A stretch of 36,838 bases of DNA from JBCBKP01 sp038521625 (GTDB lineage Bacteria > Planctomycetota > Phycisphaerae > Phycisphaerales > UBA1924). A program made the translations under genes and the position numbers. Within the stretch, counting starts at the first letter, position 1, and every line of letters begins with the position of its first letter. Below the pieces are notes generated by a model, which did no database searches, was not told the DNA's origin, and saw only the letters and a program-made list of their open reading frames with translations. The stretch spans positions 1 through 36,838 of the forward strand of contig JBCBKP010000032.1 of the NCBI GenBank assembly GCA_038521625.1. Direction: 5' to 3'. Shown here piece by piece: positions 23,457 to 32,762 of this stretch.

Positions 23457-25976
23457 ATGACCGAACCGAACGCGCTGCTCGACGGACTGACCGAGCCACA
23501 GAGACTGGCCGTGCTGCACACGGAGGGGCCGCTGCTCGTCCTGGCCGCGGCGGGCTCGGGCAAGACCCGCGTGATCACCCGGCGCATCGCGCGACTCGTC
23601 CGCGACGGCGTCCCGCCCTGGTCGATCCTGGCGCTCACGTTCACCAACAAGGCCGCGGGAGAGATGCGTGAGCGCGTGCACGCGCTCCTCGCAGGCCCGG
23701 AGGCGGACCCACGCGCCACGCGCGGGCTGACGGTCACGACCTTCCACAGCCTGTGCGCGAGGCTCCTCCGCCGGTACGCCGACCGGGCGGCCCTGCCGGG
23801 GCTGAACCCCGATTACACGATCTACGACAGCTCCGATCAGAGCGCGCTTATGAAGCGGACGATCCAGGCCCTCGACATCTCGACCACGAACTGGCCGCCG
23901 CGCTCCGTGCTCTCGACGGTCTCGAACGCGAAGAACGAGCTGCTCGACGCCGCGACGTACATGGCGTCCGCGACCGACTTCTACACCAAGCAGATCGCCC
24001 GGATCTACTCGGCGTACGACGCCGCCATGCGCAAGGCCGGAGCGATCGACTTCGACGACCTGCTGCTGCTCACCGCCCGGATGCTGCGCGAGCACGACGA
24101 CATCCGCCGCGAATGCTCGGACCGGTGGCGCTTCTTGCTGATCGACGAGTATCAGGACACGAACCGGGCACAGTTCGAGATCGCCCGCCTCCTCGCCGGC
24201 GAGGGGCGCCCCCCCGACTCCGACCTGGCCGGCATGCCCGGGGTCGACCCGGCGGACCTCGAAGACGACGGCGACCCCGTCGGGCCGAACGTCATGGTCG
24301 TCGGCGACCCCGACCAGGCGATCTACGGCTGGCGCGGCGCGGACATCTCGAACATCCTCGACTTCGAGTCGCAGTACCCCGGCTGCCGGTCCATCACCCT
24401 CGGCGAGAACTTCCGCTCGACCGCGCCGATCCTCGCGGCCGCCGACACGCTCATCAAGCGCAACCACCGGCGGAAGGACAAGCCGCTGTTCACGTCCTCC
24501 GGCGGCGGGACCACGCCGCTGGCCGTGCTCTGCCGCGACGAGCGGCACGAAGCCCAGCTCGTGACAGACTGGTTCCGGGCCCTCCGGGAGGGCGAGCCGA
24601 CCACGCCCGAGGAGAACGAGGGCGACGAGGACACGCCCAGGCTCAACTGGCGTGAGATGGCGGTCTTCTACCGAACCAACGCGCTCAGCCGCGTCATGGA
24701 GGACACGCTGCGGTCGGCGGGGATCCCGTACACCATCGCGCGGGGCACGGCGTTCTACGACCGCGAGGAGGTCAAGAACACCGTCGCGTATCTGCGCGTG
24801 ATCGCGAACCCCGCGGACGACATCTCGCTGGCGCGGATCGTGAACACCCCGGCGCGCGGGATCGGCAAGACATCGCTCCAGCGAGCGCAGCAGGCCGCGG
24901 GCGATCGTGGTGAGCCCGTGTGGGCGGCCCTCAGAGAGGCGGGCAGGCTCGAGGGCCTGACGCCCCGCAGCGCGACCGCGATGACCAAGTTCGTCGAACT
25001 CGTCGAGGGTTGGAGCGGCGCCGGCTCGTTCATGGGATCGGAGGTCGCCGGCTCGCTGCCGGAGCTCGTCGAGCGCGTGATCGAGGATTCGGGACTGAGA
25101 GCACACTACGTCAAGCAGGCGGCCGCCTCCCAATCCGAAGCGGACGAGCAGCGGCTCGACAACCTCGACGAACTGATCAGCTCGGCACGCCAGTTCGAGG
25201 AGGAGTTCGACCCCGACGCCGATCCGATCAGCTTCCCCGGGGCCGGCGAGGCGGCCTCGGGCGTCGAGGCCGAGATCCCGCCGCTGCTCGCCCTCCTGCG
25301 GGCGTACCTCGAGCAGATCTCGCTTGTCGCCGACGCCGACGCCGTGGATCCCTCGCAGGGCGCGATCACGCTGATGACGCTGCACGCGGCGAAGGGCCTC
25401 GAGTTTCCCGCCGTCGCGATCATCGGGCTCGAGGAGGGGCTGCTGCCCCACAGCCGGGCGTTCGAGTCCGACGCCGAGCTCGAGGAAGAGCGCCGGCTCG
25501 CGTTCGTCGGCATCACGCGCGCCATGCGCCGGCTCGTGATGACGGCCGCCCGCTACCGCACGGTGCGTGGCATGACCGAACGCACGATCCCGAGCCGGTT
25601 CTTCGACGAGATCGGACCGGACCACCTCCGCACCTCGGATCAGTCCGACGCGCTCGGCGGCTATGTGGACGAGGAGCACATCGATCAGTCGCGCGGGGCC
25701 TGGGACGACTCCCCCGCCGCGAAGGGCGACCTCGAAGCGAAGCTGGCCGCGATCCGGACCAAGCACCGCGCCGACCGGGCGGCCTCCCGGCAGAGCGCGA
25801 AGACCGAGTACCCCGTGGGCAGCCGCGTGCGCCACCCGCAGTTCGGCGTGGGCGAGGTCAAGAGCGTCGAGGGCGGCGGCAACACCGGCCGGATCCGGAT
25901 CGAGTTCAAGGGCATCGGGGCCAAGACGTTCGTCCTCGGCTACGTACGGCTTGATCGGGTGGGCGATCCGGGTTGA
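23457..25976 (+). CDS. pcrA: UvrD/PcrA-type superfamily 1 DNA helicase
   Basis: An 839-residue 3'-5' helicase that removes the excised strand in nucleotide excision repair and clears recombinase from DNA. Visible: the Q-motif GLTEPQRLAVL, Walker A GSGKT (33-37), LTFTNKAAGEMRERV, TFHSLCARLLR, DEYQDTN (about 230), VVGDPDQAIYGWRGAD, ENFRSTAPIL, MTLHAAKGLEFPAV, EERRLAFVGITRAMRRL, and the C-terminal Tudor-like domain (YPVGSRVRHPQFGVGEVKSVEG). A Pro/Asp-rich insertion (DSDLAGMPGVDPADLEDDGD) splits motif II from motif III. Together with uvrA and uvrB it makes a third repair gene in this window. Confidence 0.96.
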   Translation: MTEPNALLDGLTEPQRLAVLHTEGPLLVLAAAGSGKTRVITRRIARLVRDGVPPWSILALTFTNKAAGEMRERVHALLAGPEADPRATRGLTVTTFHSLCARLLRRYADRAALPGLNPDYTIYDSSDQSALMKRTIQALDISTTNWPPRSVLSTVSNAKNELLDAATYMASATDFYTKQIARIYSAYDAAMRKAGAIDFDDLLLLTARMLREHDDIRRECSDRWRFLLIDEYQDTNRAQFEIARLLAGEGRPPDSDLAGMPGVDPADLEDDGDPVGPNVMVVGDPDQAIYGWRGADISNILDFESQYPGCRSITLGENFRSTAPILAAADTLIKRNHRRKDKPLFTSSGGGTTPLAVLCRDERHEAQLVTDWFRALREGEPTTPEENEGDEDTPRLNWREMAVFYRTNALSRVMEDTLRSAGIPYTIARGTAFYDREEVKNTVAYLRVIANPADDISLARIVNTPARGIGKTSLQRAQQAAGDRGEPVWAALREAGRLEGLTPRSATAMTKFVELVEGWSGAGSFMGSEVAGSLPELVERVIEDSGLRAHYVKQAAASQSEADEQRLDNLDELISSARQFEEEFDPDADPISFPGAGEAASGVEAEIPPLLALLRAYLEQISLVADADAVDPSQGAITLMTLHAAKGLEFPAVAIIGLEEGLLPHSRAFESDAELEEERRLAFVGITRAMRRLVMTAARYRTVRGMTERTIPSRFFDEIGPDHLRTSDQSDALGGYVDEEHIDQSRGAWDDSPAAKGDLEAKLAAIRTKHRADRAASRQSAKTEYPVGSRVRHPQFGVGEVKSVEGGGNTGRIRIEFKGIGAKTFVLGYVRLDRVGDPG

Positions 25977-25984
25977 AATCCCGA

Positions 25985-26013
25985 TGGACCGGACCGGAAA
26001 GATAGTGAATACT
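25985..26013 (+). promoter_or_regulatory. Candidate promoter for the 119-aa membrane protein
   Basis: TGGACC (25985-25990), 17 bp, AATACT (26008-26013), in an AT-richer patch right after the pcrA stop. Predicted transcription start is near 26020, leaving a short leader that contains the Shine-Dalgarno. Confidence 0.45.
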
Positions 26014-26034
26014 AGCTTTCTGGGAGGTGACATC

Positions 26035-26394
26035 GTGCGTGTCCTCAAGGTTCAGCAGCTCGTCGCGTGTGTGCTCGGCACCCTCTGGGCGGTGTTCTGG
26101 ATCATCTTCGCGGTGCTCTCGGCGCTGACCGGATCGGGCGCCGACGTCTCGTCCGGCATCGGACCCGCGCTCGGGTTCGTTCTGCTGATCGGGGCGCCGG
26201 CCGCGATTCTCTGGTGGCGCCCGCGCGTGGGCGCGACGCTGCTCGTGCTCGCGGGGACGTTCGCGGCCTACTCCTTCGACGATCCGTGGGCGTTCGGGAT
26301 GCTCGCGGCGCCGGCGGTGGCGATCGGGTTGCTGGCGTTGCTCGCTCCGGCGCAGGCCGGGCTCGCCGGTCAAGCCGGCCGAACGCCGCGGTGA
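26035..26394 (+). CDS. Small polytopic membrane protein of unknown function
   Basis: A 119-residue protein with four hydrophobic segments: LVACVLGTLWAVFWIIFAVL, IGPALGFVLLIGAPAAILWW, VGATLLVLAGTFAAYSF and GMLAAPAVAIGLLALLAP. No family recognised. GTG 26035 is chosen because GGAGGTGA, an exact complement of the anti-Shine-Dalgarno core, lies at 26023-26030. Own promoter likely. The last 25 nt overlap the 3' end of the convergent NTPase gene. Confidence 0.75.
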   Translation: MRVLKVQQLVACVLGTLWAVFWIIFAVLSALTGSGADVSSGIGPALGFVLLIGAPAAILWWRPRVGATLLVLAGTFAAYSFDDPWAFGMLAAPAVAIGLLALLAPAQAGLAGQAGRTPR

Positions 26395-27950
26395 AGCTGC
26401 TGGACCCGGTCGGCCTCGGAACGGCGGACGGTATCCAGGACGAGGCGGGGGACCTGCCACGCGTCGTCCTCGGTCGAGACGTTCTGGCAGTGCTCGGCGA
26501 TGCACCGGTAGAGGAATTTGAACGCGTCCCGGGGCTGCTGCATCTGGTCGAGCGCGTCGATCAGATCCTGGCGGGTGACGTTGTCCGCGAACAGGTCGGC
26601 GAGCACCGCCGGGCGCTTCTCGCCGTCGGCAGGCGTGCAGGCGGCGATCCGGGCGTTGCAGAGATCGTAGAGCATCGGCCCGGTCCAGCTGAGCCGCTCG
26701 ACGAGGCTCTGCTTGTCGAGGCGTGCCTCGCTGAAGAACGTCTGCGATTCGCGGAAGAGCGCATGGCGCAGCTCGATCGGCAGCAGCAGCTTGACGCCGA
26801 CCCGGTCCAGCTGGAGAAAGCGGCTGTTGAACAGCGGCCAGATCAGCAGACGCATCTTCTCGGCATCCCCGGCCACGAGCGTCGGCTCGTCGACACGGTC
26901 GATCAGCACGAGGATGCCGCTGTGGCCGAAGCGTTGCAGGACGGCCGTGAACCGCTCGAGGAGCTGGTACCGGGCGGTCTCGCTGTGATCGGGATCCGGG
27001 AGCAGGCCCGGGATCAGTCGGGCCGGGTCGACGCTCGCGAGCGACGCGGCGATCGCGGACGGGGAGCGTGCGAGCGACCGCATCTCCTCGCGCGTGCGTC
27101 GCGCGAGACGGCTGCGCTTCAGGCGATCCCAGGCGAGGTACTTGACGAGCACCGCGCCGTACCCGACCAGCGCGACGCCGAGGGCGATCTGCCCGAGCAG
27201 CACGCCCAGGTCACCGATCCAGCCGCGGTCGGAGGCGCCCTCCGCCGCGCCGAACGCGCCGCTCGCCCAGATGATCCACGCCAGGGCGGCGGCCGCAGGG
27301 ATCCATCCCGCGGCGCAGAGGAACGCCCTGGTCCCCGCGCCCTTGGGCGAGGGCATGCGCAGGCTGTCGCGCAGCTCGCGCGTGCGCGAGCCGTCGCCGT
27401 CCTCGGCGTCGAACAGCGCCTGGAGCAGCACGAGATCCTGTTTCATCGCCGGCGGCATGCGCCGGCCGGTGCGCCCGGCCTCCTCGCCGAACTCGCTGTC
27501 GCCACGCCCGAGGACGAGCGACGAGACGAGACGCCCGACGGCGAGCGAGAGCACCGCGTCCAGGTGATCGACCAGCCGGTACTTGTTGAACGCCGCCATG
27601 GCGTCCTTCGTCGAACCGAACCGGGCTTGCATCTCGCCGACGAACGGGTCGAGATCGTCGTAGAGGATGATGAGCTGCTTCGCGTCCGGCGATCGCGCGT
27701 TGTGCGCCCGCACGCGCTCCTCGATCTGCATCCGGATCGCCGTCTTCCCGCTGCCCTTCTCGCCGAACACGACCGACGTCGTCGGGCGAGAGAGCTCGCC
27801 GAGCACCTTGTCGAACTCGGAGTGGACCGAGGCCGCCGGCGCATCGACGCTCAGCGCGGCCCGGCGGAACACGCCGTCGTGGCGAGCCTCCTCGGCCCGG
27901 AACGGGTTCTCGGCGATCCGCCAGTGCTCGAGGAACTGATTGACGTTCAT
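26370..27950 (-). CDS. Membrane-integrated P-loop NTPase, KAP/STAND-like
   Basis: 526 residues. The start WRIAENPFRAEEARHD resembles the ENPF motif ahead of ExeA-type and related ATPase domains. Walker A is GEKGSGKT (63-70). Two TM helices (about 208-230 and 246-272) interrupt the NTPase domain between Walker A and the probable Walker B LVLIDRVDE (347-355), the topology that defines KAP NTPases. The C-terminal part is helical (sensor/winged-helix-like, LVERLSWTGPMLYDLC). KAP proteins are membrane-associated and several have been linked to phage defence or signalling, but none of that is shown here. It starts 18 nt after the phosphohexomutase stop without a Shine-Dalgarno, so it is probably coupled to that gene. 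Confidence 0.7.
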   Translation of the reverse strand: MNVNQFLEHWRIAENPFRAEEARHDGVFRRAALSVDAPAASVHSEFDKVLGELSRPTTSVVFGEKGSGKTAIRMQIEERVRAHNARSPDAKQLIILYDDLDPFVGEMQARFGSTKDAMAAFNKYRLVDHLDAVLSLAVGRLVSSLVLGRGDSEFGEEAGRTGRRMPPAMKQDLVLLQALFDAEDGDGSRTRELRDSLRMPSPKGAGTRAFLCAAGWIPAAAALAWIIWASGAFGAAEGASDRGWIGDLGVLLGQIALGVALVGYGAVLVKYLAWDRLKRSRLARRTREEMRSLARSPSAIAASLASVDPARLIPGLLPDPDHSETARYQLLERFTAVLQRFGHSGILVLIDRVDEPTLVAGDAEKMRLLIWPLFNSRFLQLDRVGVKLLLPIELRHALFRESQTFFSEARLDKQSLVERLSWTGPMLYDLCNARIAACTPADGEKRPAVLADLFADNVTRQDLIDALDQMQQPRDAFKFLYRCIAEHCQNVSTEDDAWQVPRLVLDTVRRSEADRVQQLHRGVRPA

Positions 27951-27968
27951 CCGTGCTCGGGCCCCCGG

Positions 27969-29381
27969 TCAGTGGTCGACGCGCGTGCCGAGGAGCGGGC
28001 TGAGCTCGCCGACGACCCGGTCCAGCGTCGCGGCGTCCCGTGCCTCGGCGTTGAGGCGCAGGAGCGGCTCGGTGTTGCTCTTGCGGATGTTCGCCCACCA
28101 GCCCTCACGCTCGAAGCAGTCGACGGTGACGCCGTCCAGATCGTCGATCGTGCCGCGCCCCGCGTACGTCGCGCGGATCTGGGCGAGCGCCTCGTCCTTC
28201 TCCTCGATCTCGAAGTTGATCTCGCCGGACTGGCGGTACCGCTCGACCGGCTCGATCAATGCGCTCATCGGCTTGCCGCGCTCGGCGAGGACCGTCAGCA
28301 CGGTGGCCATCGCGATGGCGCCCGAGTCGGCGTTGAAGTTGTCCGCGAAGTAGAAGTGCCCGGAGAGCTCGCCGCCGAAGACGCCCTTGTGCTCCGCGAG
28401 CGCGGCCTTCATGAAGACGTGCCCGACGCGACCGCGGACCGGCTTCCCGCCGTTGGCGACGATCTCCTCCTCGACCGCCTTGGTCGAGCGGAGGTCGTAG
28501 GCGATCGCGGACCCGGGACGCTTGCCGAGGAAGTGCGAACAGAGCACGGCCGTGAGGTGGTCGCAGCCGACGATCTCGCCGCGCTCGTCGACGACGACGC
28601 AGCGGTCCGCGTCGCCGTCGAAGCACACGCCGAGATCCGCGCCGTGCTGCCGGACCGCGCCCTGGAGCTGGACGAGGTTCGCGGCGACGAGGGGGTTGGG
28701 CTCGTGGACGAACTCGCCCTTCGAGTTGTCGAAGTTCAGCTCCTTGATGGAGAGCCCCTCGACGTTCGCGCCGTTGCGGCCGAAGACCTTGGGGACCATC
28801 GTTCCAGCCATGCCGTTCGAGGCGTCGACCACGACGCTGAGCTCGCGGCCGCCGGTCTGACAGAACGAGAGGACGTGCTCCCGGTACGCCTCCCAGAGAT
28901 CACGCACGTCGATCTTCGACGTCGCGTCGTTGCCGATCAGCGTCCGGTCGACCATCGCGGCCTGCTTGCGCACCTCGGCCAGACCCGTCTCCTCTCCGAC
29001 CGGCTTCGCCTTCCGCTTCGAGACCTTGAAGCCGTTGTACTGCGGCGGGTTGTGGCTCGCGGTCACCATCACGCCGCCCGCGCAGTCCAGGTGGTTGATC
29101 GCGAAGTACATGAAGCTCGTGTCGACCAGACCGACGTCGATCACCGAGGCGCCCGCGTTGGTCAGCCCCGCGATCAGACGCTCGGACAGCTTCGGGCTGC
29201 TCGTCCGCATGTCGCGCCCGACGACCACGTTCTTCATCATCGGCGTGGTCTCGCCCGCCGCGGCCGCGTCGTCCAGCAGGAACTTGCCGCAGCCGAAGCC
29301 GATCTGCCACGCCATCGTGTCGTTCAGGAGATCCGGGTACGTGCCCCGGACGTCGTACGCCTTGAAGACTCTGCCGAGCAT
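27969..29381 (-). CDS. Phosphomannomutase/phosphoglucomutase (alpha-D-phosphohexomutase)
   Basis: 470 residues; interconverts hexose 6- and 1-phosphates for sugar-nucleotide and exopolysaccharide synthesis. Four family loops are intact: the phosphoserine loop VTASHNPPQYNGFK, the metal loop CFDGDADR, the sugar loop GGELSGHFYF and the phosphate loop RKSNTEPLLRL. The start KAYDVRGTYPDLL is typical. Preference for glucose or mannose cannot be read from sequence. ATG 29381 has GGAGG five nt upstream; a possible -10 (TACGCT, 29452-29447) lies about 65 nt upstream, behind the terminator of the preceding gene. The KAP-like NTPase follows. Confidence 0.94.
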   Translation of the reverse strand: MLGRVFKAYDVRGTYPDLLNDTMAWQIGFGCGKFLLDDAAAAGETTPMMKNVVVGRDMRTSSPKLSERLIAGLTNAGASVIDVGLVDTSFMYFAINHLDCAGGVMVTASHNPPQYNGFKVSKRKAKPVGEETGLAEVRKQAAMVDRTLIGNDATSKIDVRDLWEAYREHVLSFCQTGGRELSVVVDASNGMAGTMVPKVFGRNGANVEGLSIKELNFDNSKGEFVHEPNPLVAANLVQLQGAVRQHGADLGVCFDGDADRCVVVDERGEIVGCDHLTAVLCSHFLGKRPGSAIAYDLRSTKAVEEEIVANGGKPVRGRVGHVFMKAALAEHKGVFGGELSGHFYFADNFNADSGAIAMATVLTVLAERGKPMSALIEPVERYRQSGEINFEIEEKDEALAQIRATYAGRGTIDDLDGVTVDCFEREGWWANIRKSNTEPLLRLNAEARDAATLDRVVGELSPLLGTRVDH

Positions 29382-29482
29382 CCCCGCCTCCGACCCATTG
29401 CCAACCCGAGACCGAACAGCCCGGGGGCGTCCCGGGCCGAGACGCGAGCGTAGCAGGCGGCGCGGGGGCTCGACGCGCGCAC

Positions 29483-29516
29483 GAGAAAGCACCCGGGCGA
29501 TGTGCCGCCCGGGCGC
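29483..29516 (-). terminator. Intrinsic terminator of the fibro-slime gene
   Basis: On the minus strand an 11-bp GC stem with one A.C mismatch (29516-29506 with 29499-29489, core CGCCCGGG/CCCGGGCG) and a 6-nt loop is followed by TTTCTC. It begins about 32 nt after the fibro-slime stop and separates that gene from the phosphohexomutase gene. Confidence 0.7.
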
Positions 29517-29547
29517 TCGGGGATGGGACGCGTCGGTCGCCCGGCGA

Positions 29548-30489
29548 TCAGTCGAACGGCATCGACACGGCGACCTCGGACGAGAAGGTCCTCAGCTGCA
29601 GCGTCGTCTCGATGCGGAAGTTCGACTGCGTCGTGTGCCGCTCGGCGAAGAAGAACTTCAGCGTGTAGGTCTGGCCGTCGCGCAACCAATCGAGGCGGTC
29701 GAGGTTGATCGTCTGCTCCGCCGCGGCGTGCACGCCGCCGAGGTCGATCACGCACTTGCCGTCGACGTACACCCAGACGTCGTCGTCGCCGATGAACTTG
29801 AAGACCTGGCCCGAGTTCGCCTCATACTCGAACTGCGTCTCGAGCTCGTAGGTGAAGTGGAAGTTCTTGCCCGTGCCGTTGAAATCGCCGAAGAGCTCGC
29901 CGTTGATCGGGAAGAACCCCCCGAGCCCGGCGAACCGCTCGTCCTCGCGATCGTCGAAGACGTACACGTTGGAGCCGGACTGCCGGCGGAGCGTGATGTC
30001 CTGCAGGCGGCTGGCGTTCACGCCGGGGATGTCGCGGTACCACTCCGAGAAGTTCTCGCCCGTCGTCAGCGCGCCCCCGTCGCTTCCGCCCGCGGACCCG
30101 GCGCTGTCGCCGTCCCTCAGCGGGAGGTGCGGACGCGGGGGCATGATCGGACGCCCCTCGGAGTCGCGCCAGGGCGTGCTCACGCGCCGGCCGCTCGAGG
30201 CCATGACGGGCTTGCCGTCCGCGTCGAGCTCGTCGGCGACCATGTACGCGTAAACACCGAAGCCGCCATCGGGCCGCCTCTGGAAGTCCGGGTGACCGCC
30301 GTCGTCCTGACGCGACTTGAAGTCCCGGACCGTGCCCGTCAGCACCAACTCGGCCGGCAGGTTGGCGTGCGGATCCGAGGAAACGACCGTCGCACCGACG
30401 GCCGACGTTCCGCCCGCCGTGCACGCGAGCGCGAGCAACGCGGACGTTCCGACGAGCGAAGCCTTGAGTCGAGCGAGCGTCCCATCCAT
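29548..30489 (-). CDS. Exported fibro-slime (PA14-like) domain protein
   Basis: 313 residues: a signal peptide (ASLVGTSALLALACTAGG), then the fibro-slime domain (TIGR02148). It begins with ELVLTGTVRDFKSR...HPDFQRRP and ends with the PA14-like core FKFIGDDDVWVYVDGKCVIDLGGVHAAAEQTINLD...YTLKFFFAERHTTQSNFRIET. A Gly/Ser/Asp-rich linker lies near 125-145. Fibro-slime proteins were first noted in Fibrobacter and are common in planctomycetes; a sugar-binding or adhesive surface role is inferred. There is no PEP-CTERM or other sorting tail, so it is probably secreted. ATG 30489 has GGAGG nine nt upstream. It is monocistronic, with its own terminator. Confidence 0.85.
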   Translation of the reverse strand: MDGTLARLKASLVGTSALLALACTAGGTSAVGATVVSSDPHANLPAELVLTGTVRDFKSRQDDGGHPDFQRRPDGGFGVYAYMVADELDADGKPVMASSGRRVSTPWRDSEGRPIMPPRPHLPLRDGDSAGSAGGSDGGALTTGENFSEWYRDIPGVNASRLQDITLRRQSGSNVYVFDDREDERFAGLGGFFPINGELFGDFNGTGKNFHFTYELETQFEYEANSGQVFKFIGDDDVWVYVDGKCVIDLGGVHAAAEQTINLDRLDWLRDGQTYTLKFFFAERHTTQSNFRIETTLQLRTFSSEVAVSMPFD

Positions 30490-30622
30490 GGCAACACCTC
30501 CAAACCCCACCCGACGCCGGACGAAGCGACAGCATCCCCAAACGAGGGACCCGGAATCAGTGGTCGATCGGACGAAGCCGAGATCGACCCAAGCTGCGAC
30601 GGAGAGAACCGGGCGAATCGGG

Positions 30623-30650
30623 GCGGCCTGCGCCGGTGATGCGGCCTGCG
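30623..30650. repeat. Short direct repeat between dinG and the fibro-slime gene
   Basis: GCGGCCTGCG occurs at 30623-30632 and 30641-30650. On the minus strand the second copy overlaps a small GGCCT/AGGCC hairpin just after the dinG stop. The 168-nt gap 30490-30657 shows nothing else. Confidence 0.35.
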
Positions 30651-30657
30651 AGGCCCA

Positions 30658-32742
30658 TCAATCCAGCCGCTGCGGCTCAACACCCTCCGGGAGCGCACTC
30701 AGGAACGCCCGCCCGTATGGCTTCGTCAGCACCCGCGGATCGAGCACGACGATCCTCCCTCGGTCCTCGCCCGAGCGGATCAGGCGTCCGACGCCCTGCT
30801 TGAACTTGATCACCGCCCGCGGGATCGACTCTTCTCGGAACGGGTCGCCCCCCCGCTCGCGGATCCGCTCCAGCCGCGCTTCGGTCAGCGGCCGGTCGGG
30901 CGGATCGAAGGGCAGCCGGGTGATCACCACCGATCGAAGGGCGTCGCCGCGGACGTCGACGCCCTGCCAGAAGCTCGCGGCGCCGAGGAGGACGGCACGC
31001 CCGTCCTCTCGGAACCGCTCGACCAGCTCCGTGCGCGAGCCGCCCCCCGGCCCCCTGCCCTGCACGAGCAGCGTGTGTCCCAGCGCATCGAGCGGACCGG
31101 CGAGCTCGAGCGCGGCACGCTCGAGCATCGCGAAGCTCGTGAATAGCACGAACGCGCCGCCATCGGTCGCGGTGACATGGTCGAGGATGCGCGACGCGAG
31201 TTCACGGACGTGGTCCGGACTCGGTGCGCCGCGCGGATCCGGCATCGATGTCTCGATGTACAGCTCCATCTGCGTCCGGTAGTCGAACGGGCTCCCGAGC
31301 TGCAGCGTCTCCGCTCCCTCGGCTCCTGTCCTTTCTATACAGTGCGCGAACGCCATCTCGGCGTGCTCGGTCGGCTCGTCTTCTCGGGCGTGCCGCGTGG
31401 CGAGCGTGGCGCTGGTCATCACGACGCCGAACGACCGGTCGAACAGATTCTCTCTCAGCAGCGGCCCGACCTCGATCGGCGAGCAGCTGAGCCTGATACG
31501 GCGCGAGCGCCCGCGCGGCGCATCTCCGCCCGGCGCCTCCCCGCCCTCGAGCCAGTAACAGCAGCCCTCAAGGCTCTGCGTGACGAGCGCATCGGCGGAA
31601 TCGGCGATGTCCGAAGCACGCTCGGCGTACGAGACGAGCTCGAACTTGTCCTGCTCGCTCCGCGTCTCGTCCTTCATGCGGCGCAGCGCGAGCACGAGAC
31701 GGTTCATGGACTCGGTCAGCCCGTTCTCGATCAGACCGGGCCGGCGCAGGCGACCGCCCGGCGCACGCCCGGACTGCATGAGCCGCGCGAGGTCGTCGAA
31801 GAAGACCCGCGTCTCGTTCTCGGCCTCGCGCACCAGCCGCACGGCTGTCTCGACCGGGCGGAGGTCGCCGCTCGCCAGCTCGAGCTGCGCCAGGAACCCT
31901 TTGCCGGTGCGCTCGTGATAGAGCTGGCCCAGCAAGTGGTGCACCGCGCCCTCCGTGAGCGACAGCCCGAAGTGGTCCCCCGCGACCTCCTCGACCGTGT
32001 GCGCCTCGTCGAGCACGACCTGGTCGTAGCGAGGGAGGAACCCGATCTCCCCGCCGCTCCGCGCCCGCATCGCCAGCTCGCTGAAGAACAACGCGTGGTT
32101 CGTCACGAGCAGGTTGGCCCGCTCCATCTCGCGCCTCGCCGTCTGATAGAAGCACTTGTCGTAGGTCGGGCACTTCCGCCCCATGCAGTTGCCCGAGTCC
32201 GATCGCGCCCGGTCCCACACGCCGGGTCGCTCGATCTGCGGGAGCGAGGCGAGCGTCCCCTCCTCGGTCGTGTACGCCCACTCCTCGATCGCCTGCAGGC
32301 TCCGCCGGCTCGCGGCGTCGGGCAGCAGGCGCGCCGCCCGCTCGCTGGCGAGCTTGAGACGACGGAGACTGAGGTAGTTGCCGCGGCCCTTGACGAGGCA
32401 GGGCCGGAGCGGCGATGCGCCGTCCGCGCCGGGCGTCAGACCGAGCGCCCGCGTGAGCAGCGGGATGTCCTTGTGGAGGATCTGCTCCTGCAGCGCGATC
32501 GTGTGCGTGCTGACGACGACGGTCTCGCCGTGCTCGACGGCCCGCCGGATCGCCGGCACGAGGTACGCGAAGCTCTTGCCGACTCCGGTGCCGGCCTCGA
32601 CGAGCAGGTGGCTCCGCTGCTCCATCGAGCGTTCGACCGCGGCGGCCATCCGGAGCTGCTGGTCTCGGGCCTCGTAGCTCGGGCCGAGCGCCCGCGCGAT
32701 TGGGCCGGTGTCACCAAGCACAGCATCGGCGGGACCGACCAT
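30658..32742 (-). CDS. dinG: ATP-dependent DNA helicase, DinG/XPD family with iron-sulfur cluster
   Basis: A 694-residue superfamily 2 5'-3' helicase. Visible: Walker A EAGTGVGKS (49-57), THTIALQEQIL, four cysteines for a 4Fe-4S cluster (115 in PCLVKGRGNYLS, then 186, 191 and 197 in NCMGRKCPTYDKC), TNHALFF, DEAH (245-248), GAASFWQGVDVRGDALRSVVITRLPF, and the C-terminal KQGVGRLIRSGEDRG motif. ATG 32742 has no Shine-Dalgarno but TAGACT six nt upstream. It lies 20 nt after rsmG on the same strand. Confidence 0.95.
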   Translation of the reverse strand: MVGPADAVLGDTGPIARALGPSYEARDQQLRMAAAVERSMEQRSHLLVEAGTGVGKSFAYLVPAIRRAVEHGETVVVSTHTIALQEQILHKDIPLLTRALGLTPGADGASPLRPCLVKGRGNYLSLRRLKLASERAARLLPDAASRRSLQAIEEWAYTTEEGTLASLPQIERPGVWDRARSDSGNCMGRKCPTYDKCFYQTARREMERANLLVTNHALFFSELAMRARSGGEIGFLPRYDQVVLDEAHTVEEVAGDHFGLSLTEGAVHHLLGQLYHERTGKGFLAQLELASGDLRPVETAVRLVREAENETRVFFDDLARLMQSGRAPGGRLRRPGLIENGLTESMNRLVLALRRMKDETRSEQDKFELVSYAERASDIADSADALVTQSLEGCCYWLEGGEAPGGDAPRGRSRRIRLSCSPIEVGPLLRENLFDRSFGVVMTSATLATRHAREDEPTEHAEMAFAHCIERTGAEGAETLQLGSPFDYRTQMELYIETSMPDPRGAPSPDHVRELASRILDHVTATDGGAFVLFTSFAMLERAALELAGPLDALGHTLLVQGRGPGGGSRTELVERFREDGRAVLLGAASFWQGVDVRGDALRSVVITRLPFDPPDRPLTEARLERIRERGGDPFREESIPRAVIKFKQGVGRLIRSGEDRGRIVVLDPRVLTKPYGRAFLSALPEGVEPQRLD

Positions 32743-32754
32743 CCACCGAGTCTA
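32743..32754 (-). promoter_or_regulatory. dinG: TANNNT box (TAGACT) 6 nt before dinG
   Basis: On the minus strand TAGACT (32754-32749), 6 nt, ATG 32742, no Shine-Dalgarno. It lies in the 20-nt rsmG-dinG gap, so dinG may have its own leaderless transcript besides read-through. Confidence 0.5.
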
Positions 32755-32762
32755 GCCGGCCC

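Noticed and set aside
26067..29453. A 1128-codon plus-strand open frame across the NTPase and mutase genes
   Set aside because: Low-complexity Arg/Glu/Val/Leu composition mirroring the minus-strand codons; the minus-strand proteins have clear family motifs.
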